From Sphaerisporangium aureirubrum (lineage in GTDB: Bacteria > Actinomycetota > Actinomycetes > Streptosporangiales > Streptosporangiaceae), in contig NZ_JBHSRF010000007.1 of assembly GCF_042658925.1 (NCBI RefSeq), forward strand, positions 62,001 to 126,000: 64,000 nucleotides of DNA. The letters run 5' to 3'. The notes below the pieces were generated by a model, which saw only the letters and a list, made by a program, of their open reading frames with translations, did no database searches and was not told the DNA's origin. Positions 24,538 to 32,887 of the stretch are shown one piece after another (within the stretch, counting starts at the first letter, position 1; the number at the start of each line of letters is the position of its first letter). The position numbers were made by a program, and so were the translations under genes.

Positions 24538-25122
24538 TCAGGGGTTGGTGGGCGGCGCCTCCTCGGGCTCCTCGGCTTCGGAGTCCTCCACCACGTCGGC
24601 GTCGTACACCCCTTCGTCGGCGGCCTCGATCGCCGCGACCGCCCGTAGTGCCTCGGGTACGAGGTGGCCGAGGAGCGCATGCTGCTCGGGCGTGAGGTTC
24701 AGGCCGTCCATCACGCGGCTGATCGCGTCGAGCGTCAGTGCCGCCTGCTGGTCGGTCAGCCGCATCAACCGTTCGGCGATCCCATGGCTGTGGTTCAGTC
24801 CGATCAGCTCAGCGCGTTGCCTCATGATCTGCAGCACGACGCCGCCAGCCTTGATGTCGCCGCGCAGCGCCGCCGCCCAATACGCGGTCTGCAGCCGATC
24901 GAGCCGGTCGGCCTCCAGGGCGCGCAGCTCGTCGGCCGGCTGCTGCAGGGTCCGGATCAGGGCCCGCTTGATGGCTTTATGGGCGACCGACCGATTGGCG
25001 TAGCCGAGCTGCTCGGCGATGAGCTCCAGAGTCACGCCTGCGCGGCGCAGTTCGAGCGCCCTGCGTTCACGCTCGATCGTCTCGGGGGTGGGGATAAAAC
25101 GCTGGTTGCGGTTGCGGACCAT
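24538..25122 (-). CDS. Helix-turn-helix protein resembling phage terminase small subunit
   Basis: 194 residues from ATG 25122. N-terminal RALELRRAGVTLELIAEQLGYA is a helix-turn-helix and AHKAIKRALIRTL its partner; ELRALEADRLDRLQTAYWAAALRGDIKAGGVVLQIMRQRAELIGL follows the DNA-binding/oligomerisation layout of small-terminase-like proteins. No large terminase or portal gene is seen in the window, so a DNA-binding role outside packaging, or a relict of phage origin, is possible. Acidic tail (EDSEAEEPEE). Confidence 0.7.
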   Translation of the reverse strand: MVRNRNQRFIPTPETIERERRALELRRAGVTLELIAEQLGYANRSVAHKAIKRALIRTLQQPADELRALEADRLDRLQTAYWAAALRGDIKAGGVVLQIMRQRAELIGLNHSHGIAERLMRLTDQQAALTLDAISRVMDGLNLTPEQHALLGHLVPEALRAVAAIEAADEGVYDADVVEDSEAEEPEEAPPTNP

Positions 25123-25179
25123 GGGTGGCGTGCTCCTGGTGGGTCGATGCGTCTGGGGTGCTGGTCGCCTGAGGCGGTG

Positions 25180-25827
25180 TCAGGCGAGAGCGAGGTGCCG
25201 CCCAGGGCCGCGGGCGAGCCAGGATTTGCGCAGGCGCTCACGCCGCTTTCGGTGTTGCATGGCGTCCGAGATCAGCCAGCGCTGCACGTCCGGGTCGTTC
25301 ACGAAGATGTCGTGGACCGCGAGTTGCAGCGCGGTCCACGCCAGCCGGTCAGCGATGCCACCGAGACCTGCGGGTGAGTACTTTGCGGAAACCGCCGGCG
25401 CGTGTCCGAGGTGGATCTCTATCGGCCGGTCGCGCACATGCTCGGCAAGAGCTTCGAGGGTCGTCAGGTGGATCTTGGGAGTGGGCAAGTCCTCGATAGC
25501 AACACCCGCCTGTAGCTTGGCGACGATTCCGGCGGCTGATAGCGAGTCGGTGACCAGGCGGAGGGGTTGATCACGTGGCTCATGACAGGCCATGCCCAAG
25601 GCGCGTCGGATCGCCTCGATCTCCGCGCAGTGGTTGGTGGTGCGCTCGGCGATGTACCAGCCGTAGCGGGCGCGGCCGTCACCGCGGACGACCGCCCAGG
25701 CGCCGATCGAGTCGAGATCCCATGATCCATCGGTTGCGACGAGCCGTCGGTCACCGCCTTCCAGCCAGGGCAGGTAAGCCCGGTACGGTCCGGCGGTGGA
25801 CAGTATGGGCAGATGGAGCGTCGTCAT
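25180..25827 (-). CDS. RNase H-like nuclease
   Basis: 215 residues from ATG 25827 (ATGA). RNase H fold acidic residues are all in place: ATDGSW (first Asp), CAEIEAI (Glu), VTDSLSA (second Asp) and GIADRLAW (last Asp). About 30 residues of basic tail (RKRRERLRKSWLARG) follow. It would cut the RNA of RNA-DNA hybrids and may serve element replication (primer removal) or RNA turnover. Upstream is the ADP-ribosyltransferase-fold gene, coupled. Confidence 0.85.
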   Translation of the reverse strand: MTTLHLPILSTAGPYRAYLPWLEGGDRRLVATDGSWDLDSIGAWAVVRGDGRARYGWYIAERTTNHCAEIEAIRRALGMACHEPRDQPLRLVTDSLSAAGIVAKLQAGVAIEDLPTPKIHLTTLEALAEHVRDRPIEIHLGHAPAVSAKYSPAGLGGIADRLAWTALQLAVHDIFVNDPDVQRWLISDAMQHRKRRERLRKSWLARGPGRHLALA

Positions 25828-26306
25828 GGCGCGACTCGCATGAACGGGGCCATTCGCCGGTCGATCGCGGCCAGCGTGAGCCGGACGGCGGGCTTGACGA
25901 CGGCCACGACCTCGGCGCGTTCGCATTCGATGCCGACGCCGGGCGGCATGTCGGGGTCGGGCCAGCTCTCGCCGATCGGCCGCGCGAGGTACAGCGCACC
26001 CGGCGGGCCCTCGCGGACACCGGCGTCAGACTCGATGGTCCAGCAGGCGGCGTACGCGCGGGCGAGTTCGCGGCCGGTGGTGAGGTAGACGCGGTCCCGG
26101 CGCATCCGGTCGGGCTCCATACCGAGGGCGTGGGGGTCCACACCTCGGTCGGTGAGGATCTGGGCGGTGGTCAGGATGCCGGTCTGGTCGGGGGGCAGCA
26201 GCAGGTCGCCGGGCTTGAGGCCTGGGTAGCCGCCGTGCCAGAGCTGGGTGCCGGGGTCCACGGGGCCGTGCCGCAGACCGGTCTGCTCGTCGACGATGCT
26301 CAGCAC
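25824..26306 (-). CDS. ADP-ribosyltransferase-fold (Arr-like) protein
   Basis: 160 residues from GTG 26306. LWHGGYPGLKPGDLLLPP (the H of the H-Y-x set), RVYLTTGRELARAYA (the Tyr) and GALYLARPIGESWPDPD (matching the D-rich position of Arr) parallel the NAD-dependent ADP-ribosyltransferase fold of rifampin Arr enzymes. In such small element-borne members the target may be an antibiotic, nucleic acid or protein; nothing here says which. RNA 2'-phosphotransferase is an alternative with the same fold. Confidence 0.55.
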   Translation of the reverse strand: MLSIVDEQTGLRHGPVDPGTQLWHGGYPGLKPGDLLLPPDQTGILTTAQILTDRGVDPHALGMEPDRMRRDRVYLTTGRELARAYAACWTIESDAGVREGPPGALYLARPIGESWPDPDMPPGVGIECERAEVVAVVKPAVRLTLAAIDRRMAPFMRVAP

Positions 26307-27334
26307 AGCGCCTCGCCTCCGCCCGTGGCCACCCTCTCGGCGAGGTCGGCAGCCGCGGCCATCTGGGCGGCACGCTCGCGGGCATCGTCGGGCTGGACGT
26401 GCATCCCAGCGCCGAGCACCGCCACCATGCCGTCCTTGACCCAGCGCTGGACCTGATCGTCAGCGGGCCGGTCGAGGATGATCGGCGGGCGCTGCCCGGC
26501 GGCCCGGTACAGCGCGGCCACCACCCAGGGCAACTCCGCCCGGGGGACGTAGACGCACACCGCGGCCGGGCCGAGGAGGACGCTGCCGCCGTACCGGCCG
26601 GAGGGTTTGATCACCAGGGAGTCGCCTTCGGGGTCGACGAACGCGTACGGCTCGGCCATAGCTGAAATTCCAGGGTGGGTGTCCTGCGGGTCGCTGCCGC
26701 CCGCCGGCGACGGGGGGTTGAGCGGGATCCCGGCGTGGGCGTACATCGGTGCGGTGTCGTCTGCCGGCTCGGCCGCGGCCCCCATGGCCCCCCGGGAGCC
26801 GGGCCACTGCTCGGCCACCAGCTCGCCGCTGAGGCCACGCCGTAGGGTCGCGTGGGCGTCGCAGGCCAGGTCGCGGGCCGCCATGCGGGCGGTCTCAGCG
26901 GTGATGCCGGCCACCAAGGAAAGGCCGAGGACGTGGCCCAGTACGTGGTTGACGGCGAGGGCCTGGAGGGTCGTCATCCCCTGCTGCGTGCCGGCCCCCA
27001 TGTTGGCCTGCTGGAGGAGATCCACGCGCTCGGCGAGGGCGTCGGCGCGGGCACGCTCGCGCAGGACGTCATCCCGCGAAGCAGCCGGCCCCCACACCGG
27101 GTCGGACGCGGCGAAGACGACCTCGATGACCTTCTCGACGACCTTGGCGGGCTCGGCGTGGCTGCTCCCCCGGGACGCGAGTTTCTCCTCCAGGAGGGCG
27201 AGGTCGTCGTTGGCTACCGTCAGGCGGCGCTGGAGAATTTCGATCCGGGACAGGGAGCCGTTCAGGTCGCAAAGCAGCTGAGCGCGGGACCGGAACCAGC
27301 CGCGGAGACGACGCAGGGGGGCAGTGCTACGCAT
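26300..27334 (-). CDS. Hypothetical protein with domain shared with the next gene
   Basis: 344 residues from ATG 27334. Near the N terminus a coiled coil (LSRIEILQRRLTVANDDLALLEE), then a helical section. Residues about 225-290 (AEPYAFVDPEGDSLVIKPSG ... LPWVVAALYRAAGQRPPIIL) closely parallel the neighbouring 153-residue protein (KPYVYEDAW ... LPAVVAALYLATGQDVPLIL). No ribosome-binding site precedes the internal ATG at 26659, so this is one fused protein rather than two. Confidence 0.6.
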   Translation of the reverse strand: MRSTAPLRRLRGWFRSRAQLLCDLNGSLSRIEILQRRLTVANDDLALLEEKLASRGSSHAEPAKVVEKVIEVVFAASDPVWGPAASRDDVLRERARADALAERVDLLQQANMGAGTQQGMTTLQALAVNHVLGHVLGLSLVAGITAETARMAARDLACDAHATLRRGLSGELVAEQWPGSRGAMGAAAEPADDTAPMYAHAGIPLNPPSPAGGSDPQDTHPGISAMAEPYAFVDPEGDSLVIKPSGRYGGSVLLGPAAVCVYVPRAELPWVVAALYRAAGQRPPIILDRPADDQVQRWVKDGMVAVLGAGMHVQPDDARERAAQMAAAADLAERVATGGGEALC

Positions 27335-27788
27335 CGGGGGCCGCCTCTCGGCGCCACCCGGCGCGGACGAGCGCCTGGGCGACACGCTCGACGTGGTCGG
27401 GGCCTTGGGGGATACCGCCGAGCAGTTCGGCGAGCGCGTCGACTTCCAGCGTGTCGGCAAGCTCAGCGACCACTGCGTACGCCGCGGCGCGGGCACGAGC
27501 CTGCGCCGAAGTCATGTACGTGGCGTCGTGGCACGGCGCGGTGATCCGGCCGCCCTTGACCCACTCGTGGGCGGCCTCCTCTACCCGGATGCCCGGCCGG
27601 GGCAGGATCAGCGGTACGTCCTGTCCGGTGGCCAGGTACAGCGCGGCTACCACGGCGGGGAGCTCCTCGGGAGGCAGCTCCACGCAGAGGCCGTCCGTCC
27701 GGATGGATACGACGGGCACTTCTCCTTCGGTGGGCGTGATGGTGAGCTCGTGGAGCCAGGCGTCCTCGTATACGTAGGGCTTGGTCAT
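27327..27788 (-). CDS. Hypothetical protein, single-domain paralogue of the preceding one
   Basis: 153 residues from ATG 27788 (ATGA). KPYVYEDAWLHELTITP opens a beta domain that ends with the LPAVVAALYLATGQDVPLIL segment also found in the previous gene, followed by a helical WVKGGR region and an Ala-rich tail. Function unknown. Confidence 0.65.
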   Translation of the reverse strand: MTKPYVYEDAWLHELTITPTEGEVPVVSIRTDGLCVELPPEELPAVVAALYLATGQDVPLILPRPGIRVEEAAHEWVKGGRITAPCHDATYMTSAQARARAAAYAVVAELADTLEVDALAELLGGIPQGPDHVERVAQALVRAGWRREAAPDA

Positions 27789-29251
27789 CGGGGACCTCCG
27801 GCGTGCTCGGGGCAGTAGTCGACGTCCGAGCGCGAGCCCTTGCCGCGGATCAGTGGCACGTCCCAACCGGCCTCACGGGCCTCACTGCGGGCCGCGGAGA
27901 TGTACCGGGCGACCTGCTCGGCGGCGCCGTGGGCGGTGAGTTCGCCCTGGTGTTCCTCGACAGCCACGCCGTAGGGCACGGCGAACTGGGCGGCGGCGGC
28001 GAGGCGGGCGCTGCTCTTGCTCGTGGCCGCGGGGAAGGTGATGCGGGTCTGGGCGCGGCCGCCGGCGAGGTGCAGGGGGCCGGTGGTGACGTACCTGGCT
28101 CGGCGGCGGGCGTCACGGTCGGCCCGGCGGGCGGCGACCTGGCCAGGGCCATGCGCGGGCGGGACGGGGTTGTAGATCGCGGCGAGGCGCGCGAGCTGCT
28201 CGCCGATGCCGCGGGTGCCCTGCAGGGGCGCGGCCGCGTGTGGCCACACCTGACGGGCGAGGTCGACGTACGCGCGGCCGCCGAGCACGATCACCGTGGC
28301 GTTGGTGGCGCCGAGCTCGGCCGCCTGGGTGCGCAGCGTCTCGCCGGTCACGGTGCCGGGCTGGCCGGCCCGCAGTTCGTACGGCATGAGCGGCTCGTCC
28401 GGGGCGACGAGGCCGTGCAGGGCCGACAGGATCAGCACTCGCCCCCGGGGCCCGGCGAGGACCGCAGCCGCGCGCCGCGCCGCCCGGTGGTAGGACCCGG
28501 TGTACAGCTCCCCCGCGGGCACGGGCACGTCCGTCGCGACCTTGCGGCCGCCGCACGGCACCACCACGACCATCCCGGCCGCCGCGGTGTCGACGACCTC
28601 GGCCGCCTCGGTGAGCACCGCGTGCTCGTCGTCCAGGTCGCGGCCGGTGATGGTCTCGACGTTGCCGATGTTCTCGGCGTACCCGGTCCAGTCGTCCTCG
28701 GCGTGGATGGCGTCGTACACGCTGGCGTAGGGGCGGTCGGCGTGGCGCGGCCGCTCGGTGTCGGTGTCCTCGACGAGGGCGAGTGCGGCTTCCAGGCGGG
28801 CGTGGGAGTCGGCCGCCCATTGGCCGGAGCGCTCGTGCCACACCTTGTACCGGCGGGTGGCTTCCTCGCCGCGGTGCAGCGGCGGGAGTTCGGTGAACTC
28901 GACGGCCACGGGGGTGGCGCCGGCGGCGTTCCAGGCGGTGAGTGCGGCGCGGCCGTCGGCGGTGGGGTTGAGGTCCTCGGTGAGCAGGCCGGCGCGGATC
29001 AGCGTCGCGACGCGGGCCCGGGCGACCGCGCGGCCGCGGCCGCCGTTGACGCCGGTGCGGTAGTAGCCGCGCGCGTCCTGACGCAGGTCGCCGGTGGCGG
29101 CCCACTGCATGGCGGAGGCCTGCGCGGCGGACCAGTGCAGTCGGGTGGCGCGCTCGCGATGCGTCTCGGCGTCGATGATGGCCTGCACTTCGGCTTGGAA
29201 CGCGTCGTCCGGGGCGTCGGCGACGTGGGCGGGGATGGGGATGGTGCTCAA
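27785..29251 (-). CDS. DUF6884-domain protein with N-terminal winged-helix-like region
   Basis: 488 residues from ATG 29251. Residues about 220-350 fit DUF6884: MVVVVPCGGRKVA, AGELYTGSYHRAARRAA, RVLILSALHGLV and VIVLGGRAYVDLARQVW. The first 100 residues (AAQASAMQWAATGDLRQDA ... VATLIRAGLLTEDL) look like a winged helix. Another unassigned helix-rich 130 residues end the protein. DUF6884 has no proven activity; its Cys-rich CGGRK loop recalls nucleotide- or tRNA-processing folds, an inference only. Confidence 0.65.
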   Translation of the reverse strand: MSTIPIPAHVADAPDDAFQAEVQAIIDAETHRERATRLHWSAAQASAMQWAATGDLRQDARGYYRTGVNGGRGRAVARARVATLIRAGLLTEDLNPTADGRAALTAWNAAGATPVAVEFTELPPLHRGEEATRRYKVWHERSGQWAADSHARLEAALALVEDTDTERPRHADRPYASVYDAIHAEDDWTGYAENIGNVETITGRDLDDEHAVLTEAAEVVDTAAAGMVVVVPCGGRKVATDVPVPAGELYTGSYHRAARRAAAVLAGPRGRVLILSALHGLVAPDEPLMPYELRAGQPGTVTGETLRTQAAELGATNATVIVLGGRAYVDLARQVWPHAAAPLQGTRGIGEQLARLAAIYNPVPPAHGPGQVAARRADRDARRRARYVTTGPLHLAGGRAQTRITFPAATSKSSARLAAAAQFAVPYGVAVEEHQGELTAHGAAEQVARYISAARSEAREAGWDVPLIRGKGSRSDVDYCPEHAGGPR

Positions 29252-29347
29252 CGTGCGGGGGCCCTTTCAACGGGGGATCGGTGGGGCGGCCACGGGGGCG
29301 GGCCGGTGCGGGCCGCGCCCCCGGGGGCCGGGGCGGAGAACGGGCGG

Positions 29348-29986
29348 TCAGCCGCCGACGTCGGTACGGTCGGGCGTCGCGTGGGGCTGGTCTTCGGGCT
29401 GTGGATCGGTGGGGTCGGGCGCGGGGCCCCATCCGGTGGTGTGCCAGGTGCGCGAGTACAGCTGGGCGTCGACGGGCACGCCGAGTTCGGGCTGGCGGTC
29501 ACGGACGCCGTTCACGACGTTCTGCGTCTTTTCGCGGTCGGTCTCGCAACCTGCCGCGACCTCGGTGACCAGCGTGGGCGTGTCGTCGCGGAGGGCGGTG
29601 CCGTGGAAGGCGTACTCGGTGTAGGTGATCGGCTCGTCGGCGTCGCCGAGGAGGGTTGGCGCGCTGAGCCGGTGGAAGCTGACCCGGGGCTCGCCGGGGC
29701 CAGAGGGCTCTTGGTACGCGTCGATCCACTCGGCGGCCTGGTCGGCGGTCGCCGTGCCCGGGTCGTAGGGGTGCTCGCGGAGGAACCGGGCGTAGGTCGC
29801 GGAGAGGGCGTGCGCGTCGATGCTGATGCGGTGCAGGTGCGCGGCGGCCAGGAGGCGCGCCTGGGGGAGGTCTCGGCCAATGAGCACGGTCGCTTCGTTG
29901 TGGTCGGGCCAGAGTTCGAGGGCCCATTCGAATACGACGACGATGCCGACCAGGGGGAGGGCCGGGGGCGGGGGCGGGGTGATCAT
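29348..29986 (-). CDS. Hypothetical protein
   Basis: 212 residues from ATG 29986. An acidic alpha/beta protein: LARLLAAAHLHRISID-type helix and YTEYAFHGTALRDDTPTLV strand; no Cys clusters. About 90 non-coding bases separate it from each neighbour, so it may be a separate transcription unit. Confidence 0.6.
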   Translation of the reverse strand: MITPPPPPALPLVGIVVVFEWALELWPDHNEATVLIGRDLPQARLLAAAHLHRISIDAHALSATYARFLREHPYDPGTATADQAAEWIDAYQEPSGPGEPRVSFHRLSAPTLLGDADEPITYTEYAFHGTALRDDTPTLVTEVAAGCETDREKTQNVVNGVRDRQPELGVPVDAQLYSRTWHTTGWGPAPDPTDPQPEDQPHATPDRTDVGG

Positions 29987-30074
29987 GGGGGTCCTTCTTG
30001 GAGCGAGGGCGAGGAGGCGGTGTGGCTGGTAGGTGGCGACCGGCGGCCTGCACCGGGTAGGCCGCCGGTTGGAG

Positions 30075-31052
30075 TCAGAACGGGAGGTTGATGTTGGTGC
30101 GGTGGCCGTGGATCTGCTGGGCGACGTCGAGGGCCGCCCTGCGCATCGCGCCGATGAACGGGTGGAGTTTGGTGGCCGGGTCGGTGTAGTGGCGGTACTC
30201 GGTGAGGCCGCTCTTGCGTTGCTTGACCGCGATCCACACCCGGTCGTGGATGTCCACCAGGTAGATCAGGGCGACCTCGATGGCGTCGGATCGGTGGCGG
30301 ACGGTGTGGTTGCGGAAGTCCTCAGCGAGACGCTCCTGCTCGTCGGGTGCGAGGTCCGCGAACGGCGTCGCCATGTACCCCTCGTACTGCAGGGAGAAGC
30401 CGTAGAGGGTCTGCTGGCCGGAGGCCAGCTGCTCGCTGATCTCCTTGTCCGCGACCCGGCGGATGTAGTCGGGGTAGAACTCGGGCGGGACACTGGGGTG
30501 GATGGCGTGAAGGACGTTGGTGCCGATGCCGGTGCCGTCCCAGGTCAGGGTGCGGAGTTCGTGGAAGTTGTCCCAGGTGGTGTGGAGGGCCAGCAGCCCG
30601 GTGGCGTAGTCGGCGAACAGCGTCTCGGGCGGGGCGACGGGCTTCGGCGCCTCGGCGGGCGGCACGACGTCGTGGCCGGTGACAACCCACCGGATCCACT
30701 CGACGAAAGGCACGTGCTCTTCGTGGTGGATCAAGACCGCGCCGCCGAGGGGAAGCTGCGCGATAGCCAGGGCCCACTGCTCGCGGCAGCCGCGTGGGCC
30801 GGTGTAGGAATCGGGGGCGGTGATCGCGGCAGCGGACGTGTAGACGCTGTGAGACACCCCCCAGTCGAGAGCGTCGTGGTCTCCGGGGATCACGAGGAAC
30901 AGCGGGCCGGGGGGCGGGGCCTGGGTGGGGTAGACGTACGGCTTGATGGGGTGGTGGACGCGCGCGGTGGCCCCTTCGGGCAGGTGCACGACAACGACGT
31001 CGGTGGGAGCCGGGTGGATGTCGATGATCGGCGGGGTGGCCGGGGTGGTCAT
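30075..31052 (-). CDS. Hypothetical protein
   Basis: 325 residues from ATG 31052. N-terminal HPIKPYVYPTQ recalls the KPYVY opening of the 27.5-kb gene. The C-terminal half (VALIYLVDIHDRVWIAVKQR, HPFIGAMRRAALDVAQQIHG) is alpha/beta with a charged centre. Not assigned. Confidence 0.6.
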   Translation of the reverse strand: MTTPATPPIIDIHPAPTDVVVVHLPEGATARVHHPIKPYVYPTQAPPPGPLFLVIPGDHDALDWGVSHSVYTSAAAITAPDSYTGPRGCREQWALAIAQLPLGGAVLIHHEEHVPFVEWIRWVVTGHDVVPPAEAPKPVAPPETLFADYATGLLALHTTWDNFHELRTLTWDGTGIGTNVLHAIHPSVPPEFYPDYIRRVADKEISEQLASGQQTLYGFSLQYEGYMATPFADLAPDEQERLAEDFRNHTVRHRSDAIEVALIYLVDIHDRVWIAVKQRKSGLTEYRHYTDPATKLHPFIGAMRRAALDVAQQIHGHRTNINLPF

Positions 31053-31110
31053 GGGTGTCCTTCGAGGATGGGGCTGGGGTGGCGGCCCGCGCGGGGCGGG
31101 CCGCCGGTGG

Positions 31111-31437
31111 TCAGTTGGTGGAGGCGGCGGCGCGGATCGTCGCCTGCATGTCGTCGAGGTGGGTCTGCGTTTCGGCGTCGACGCCGTGGTGGGCGGCGAT
31201 GGGGTGCAGGCCGACGAGGTTGACGTGGACCTCGGCCGGGGCGCCCGCCTCGTGGTCCCAGGCCAGGAGCCGGACCAGGGTGTGGTCGTCCTGCGGATCG
31301 TGGTCCAGTTCCGCGATCACGCCGGGACCGTAGTCGTCGGCGTCGGCCCACCAGACCTGGTCACCGACCGCGCAGGTGTCCTGCCATGCCGCCTGCGCGG
31401 CGGGCGTGAGCATGTACTCGGTGCTGGGAATGTTCAT
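31111..31437 (-). CDS. Hypothetical small acidic protein
   Basis: 108 residues from ATG 31437. Acidic beta protein: VGDQVWWADADDYGPGVIAE, LVRLLAWDHEAGAPAEVHVN. SH3-like barrel is conceivable. Unknown. Confidence 0.6.
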   Translation of the reverse strand: MNIPSTEYMLTPAAQAAWQDTCAVGDQVWWADADDYGPGVIAELDHDPQDDHTLVRLLAWDHEAGAPAEVHVNLVGLHPIAAHHGVDAETQTHLDDMQATIRAAASTN

Positions 31438-31470
31438 GGGCTTGTCCCCTTTCGGTGGGCCGCCGGGTGG

Positions 31471-31857
31471 TCAGTGGGGGGCGACGACGCTGTGGAAGTG
31501 CTGGGCGATGTGGGCGAGCAGGACGGCGGCCGGGGTGCGGGTGTCGTCGGGGAGGCCGGTGAGGGGGCAGCGGTCGGCGTAGTGGGGGTGCTGGCCGGGG
31601 GTCAGGGCGGGGCCGGTGCACATCACGACGCCGGTGAGCACGTGGGTGCCGACCTGGAGGCCGGTGAGGTGGTAGCCGCTGTGGTCGAGGGGCGGGGTGC
31701 CGAGGGTGATGGTGACCGCGTGCAGGCCGGGCTGGCCGAGGTAGGCGGGCTGGGCGTGGATCTTGCCTGCGGCGTTGAAGTTGTAGAGCGCGTGGAGTCC
31801 GCGGAGGAGGGTGAACGTGGCGATGTGGACGGCGTCGAAGGTGACGGTGGTGAGCAT
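31471..31857 (-). CDS. Hypothetical protein
   Basis: 128 residues from ATG 31857. Beta-rich, with a His-rich LHALYNFNAAGKIHAQPAYL segment and a CxxC-free C terminus. 88 non-coding bases lie upstream. Unknown. Confidence 0.55.
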   Translation of the reverse strand: MLTTVTFDAVHIATFTLLRGLHALYNFNAAGKIHAQPAYLGQPGLHAVTITLGTPPLDHSGYHLTGLQVGTHVLTGVVMCTGPALTPGQHPHYADRCPLTGLPDDTRTPAAVLLAHIAQHFHSVVAPH

Positions 31858-31945
31858 GTGGTCCTCCTCCTGCGGCGAGGCGGTGGGGTGGGCTGGGCGG
31901 GTGGGGGCGGCCCGCTGGTGGGCGGGCCGCCCGGCCGGGCGGGGG

Positions 31946-32269
31946 TTACCCCCAGAGCACCGGTGATTGGTGGTGGTGGGCCCAGGTGGTGAGCTCGTGG
32001 AGTTCGGCGAGCCGTCCGGCGAGGTAGCCGGGGGCGCGTCCGCACGAGGTCCATCGGCCGTCGGTGACGTCGGGGGTGTCGTCCTCCGTGGCGGTGGCGA
32101 GGAGCGCCTGGGCGGTGAGGACCCGGCCGAGGAAGTCCTCGGCCGCACTCTCGCCGTACAGGTTTTCCTCGCCGGGGTAGCCGAGGAGGTCGAGCACGGC
32201 GGCGGCGTTGCCGTTGGCCATGTTGACCTGGGGGCCCTGGGGGTGGGTGGTGAAGAAGGTGATCGACAT
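31946..32269 (-). CDS. Hypothetical protein
   Basis: 107 residues from ATG 32269, ending AHHHQSPVLWG. Helical and acidic (GEENLYGESAAEDFLGRVL). Second gene downstream of the TTGTC-N10-GACAA cluster; 114 non-coding bases separate it from the first. Confidence 0.55.
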   Translation of the reverse strand: MSITFFTTHPQGPQVNMANGNAAAVLDLLGYPGEENLYGESAAEDFLGRVLTAQALLATATEDDTPDVTDGRWTSCGRAPGYLAGRLAELHELTTWAHHHQSPVLWG

Positions 32270-32383
32270 GGGGAGCCTCCGTGGGTGGGGGTGGTTCTCT
32301 CGGTGGCTCCGGCGGTGTGCCGGTCCGGGAGGCTCCGTGTCGGTGTGGGCTGTCCGCTGTTGAGTTGTGGTCGGTGGGTGCGG

Positions 32384-32575
32384 TTAGGCGAGTTCCCAGG
32401 TGCTGGTGATGACGTTGTCGCGCCAGGCGCCGTACTCGGCGTCGGCGGTGCGCTCCTGTTCGGCCTCGGTCATGGCGTCCCATTTGGGGGTTGGGATGCC
32501 GGTGTCGACGATCTCGGTTTTGCGGAATTCGCCGTGGCCGATGGTCATGTCGAACCGCATCTTGATCGTGTCCAT
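32384..32575 (-). CDS. Small DUF7167-like protein
   Basis: 63 residues from ATG 32575. IGHGEFRKTEIVDTGI and WDAMTEAEQERTADAEYG followed by a Trp near the end parallel the DUF7167 pattern of small actinobacterial/phage proteins (TEIVE...WDAMT.EE). It is the first gene downstream of the operator cluster, so the most direct candidate for control by it. Confidence 0.65.
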   Translation of the reverse strand: MDTIKMRFDMTIGHGEFRKTEIVDTGIPTPKWDAMTEAEQERTADAEYGAWRDNVITSTWELA

Positions 32576-32602
32576 GGAGTGGTCCCGGCCCTTCCGTTTT
32601 CG

Positions 32603-32801
32603 TTGTCTCTATCTATGGACAACGTTACCGTGGCACCTTCATATTGTCCAGTCATCGCGACAATGTTTCAGGAGGAATCCGCCGAGGCGCAGGGCCGGTT
32701 CGATCGTGATATCCAGGAAGTTCATTGACCGAGCTGAACCTTGTCCCGCGACGTGGACAACGTCGACTTCTGGCGCTAACGTTGTCGATAAATCGAGACA
32801 A
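32603..32801. promoter_or_regulatory. Cluster of four TTGTC-N10-GACAA palindromes (operator or centromere)
   Basis: Four 20-bp inverted repeats with exact 5-base arms and 10-base centres start at 32603, 32644, 32741 and 32782. They come as two pairs, each 41 bases apart (about four helix turns), the pairs 138 bases apart. In both pairs the first site runs on as GACAACGT and the second as GACAATG, so the pair itself looks duplicated. The cluster fills the 312-bp gap between the methyltransferase stop (32888) and the leftward 63-residue gene (start 32575). Likely cooperative repressor sites or a plasmid centromere. The remaining bases of the gap hold no convincing gene. Confidence 0.75.
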
Positions 32802-32887
32802 TGAACTGTCCGATAGCGCCACCCCCGCCCCACGCGCCCCCACCCGGGACGCGTCCTCGTCCACCAGGGCGGCCGGCCACCGGCCCA

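Noticed and set aside
26300..26659. Separate gene starting at the internal ATG 26659
   Set aside because: No ribosome-binding site upstream; the frame is continuous with the upstream domain, so a fusion is more likely.
27803..30091. 762-residue rightward open frame
   Set aside because: Gly/Val/Arg-rich with no recognisable domain, antisense to the DUF6884 gene and neighbours.
32639..32833. Leftward 64-residue open frame inside the palindrome cluster
   Set aside because: It would be made of the palindromes themselves, lacks a good ribosome-binding site and resembles no protein; the operators explain the sequence better. A shorter start at MNFLDITIEP was also considered and is unsupported.
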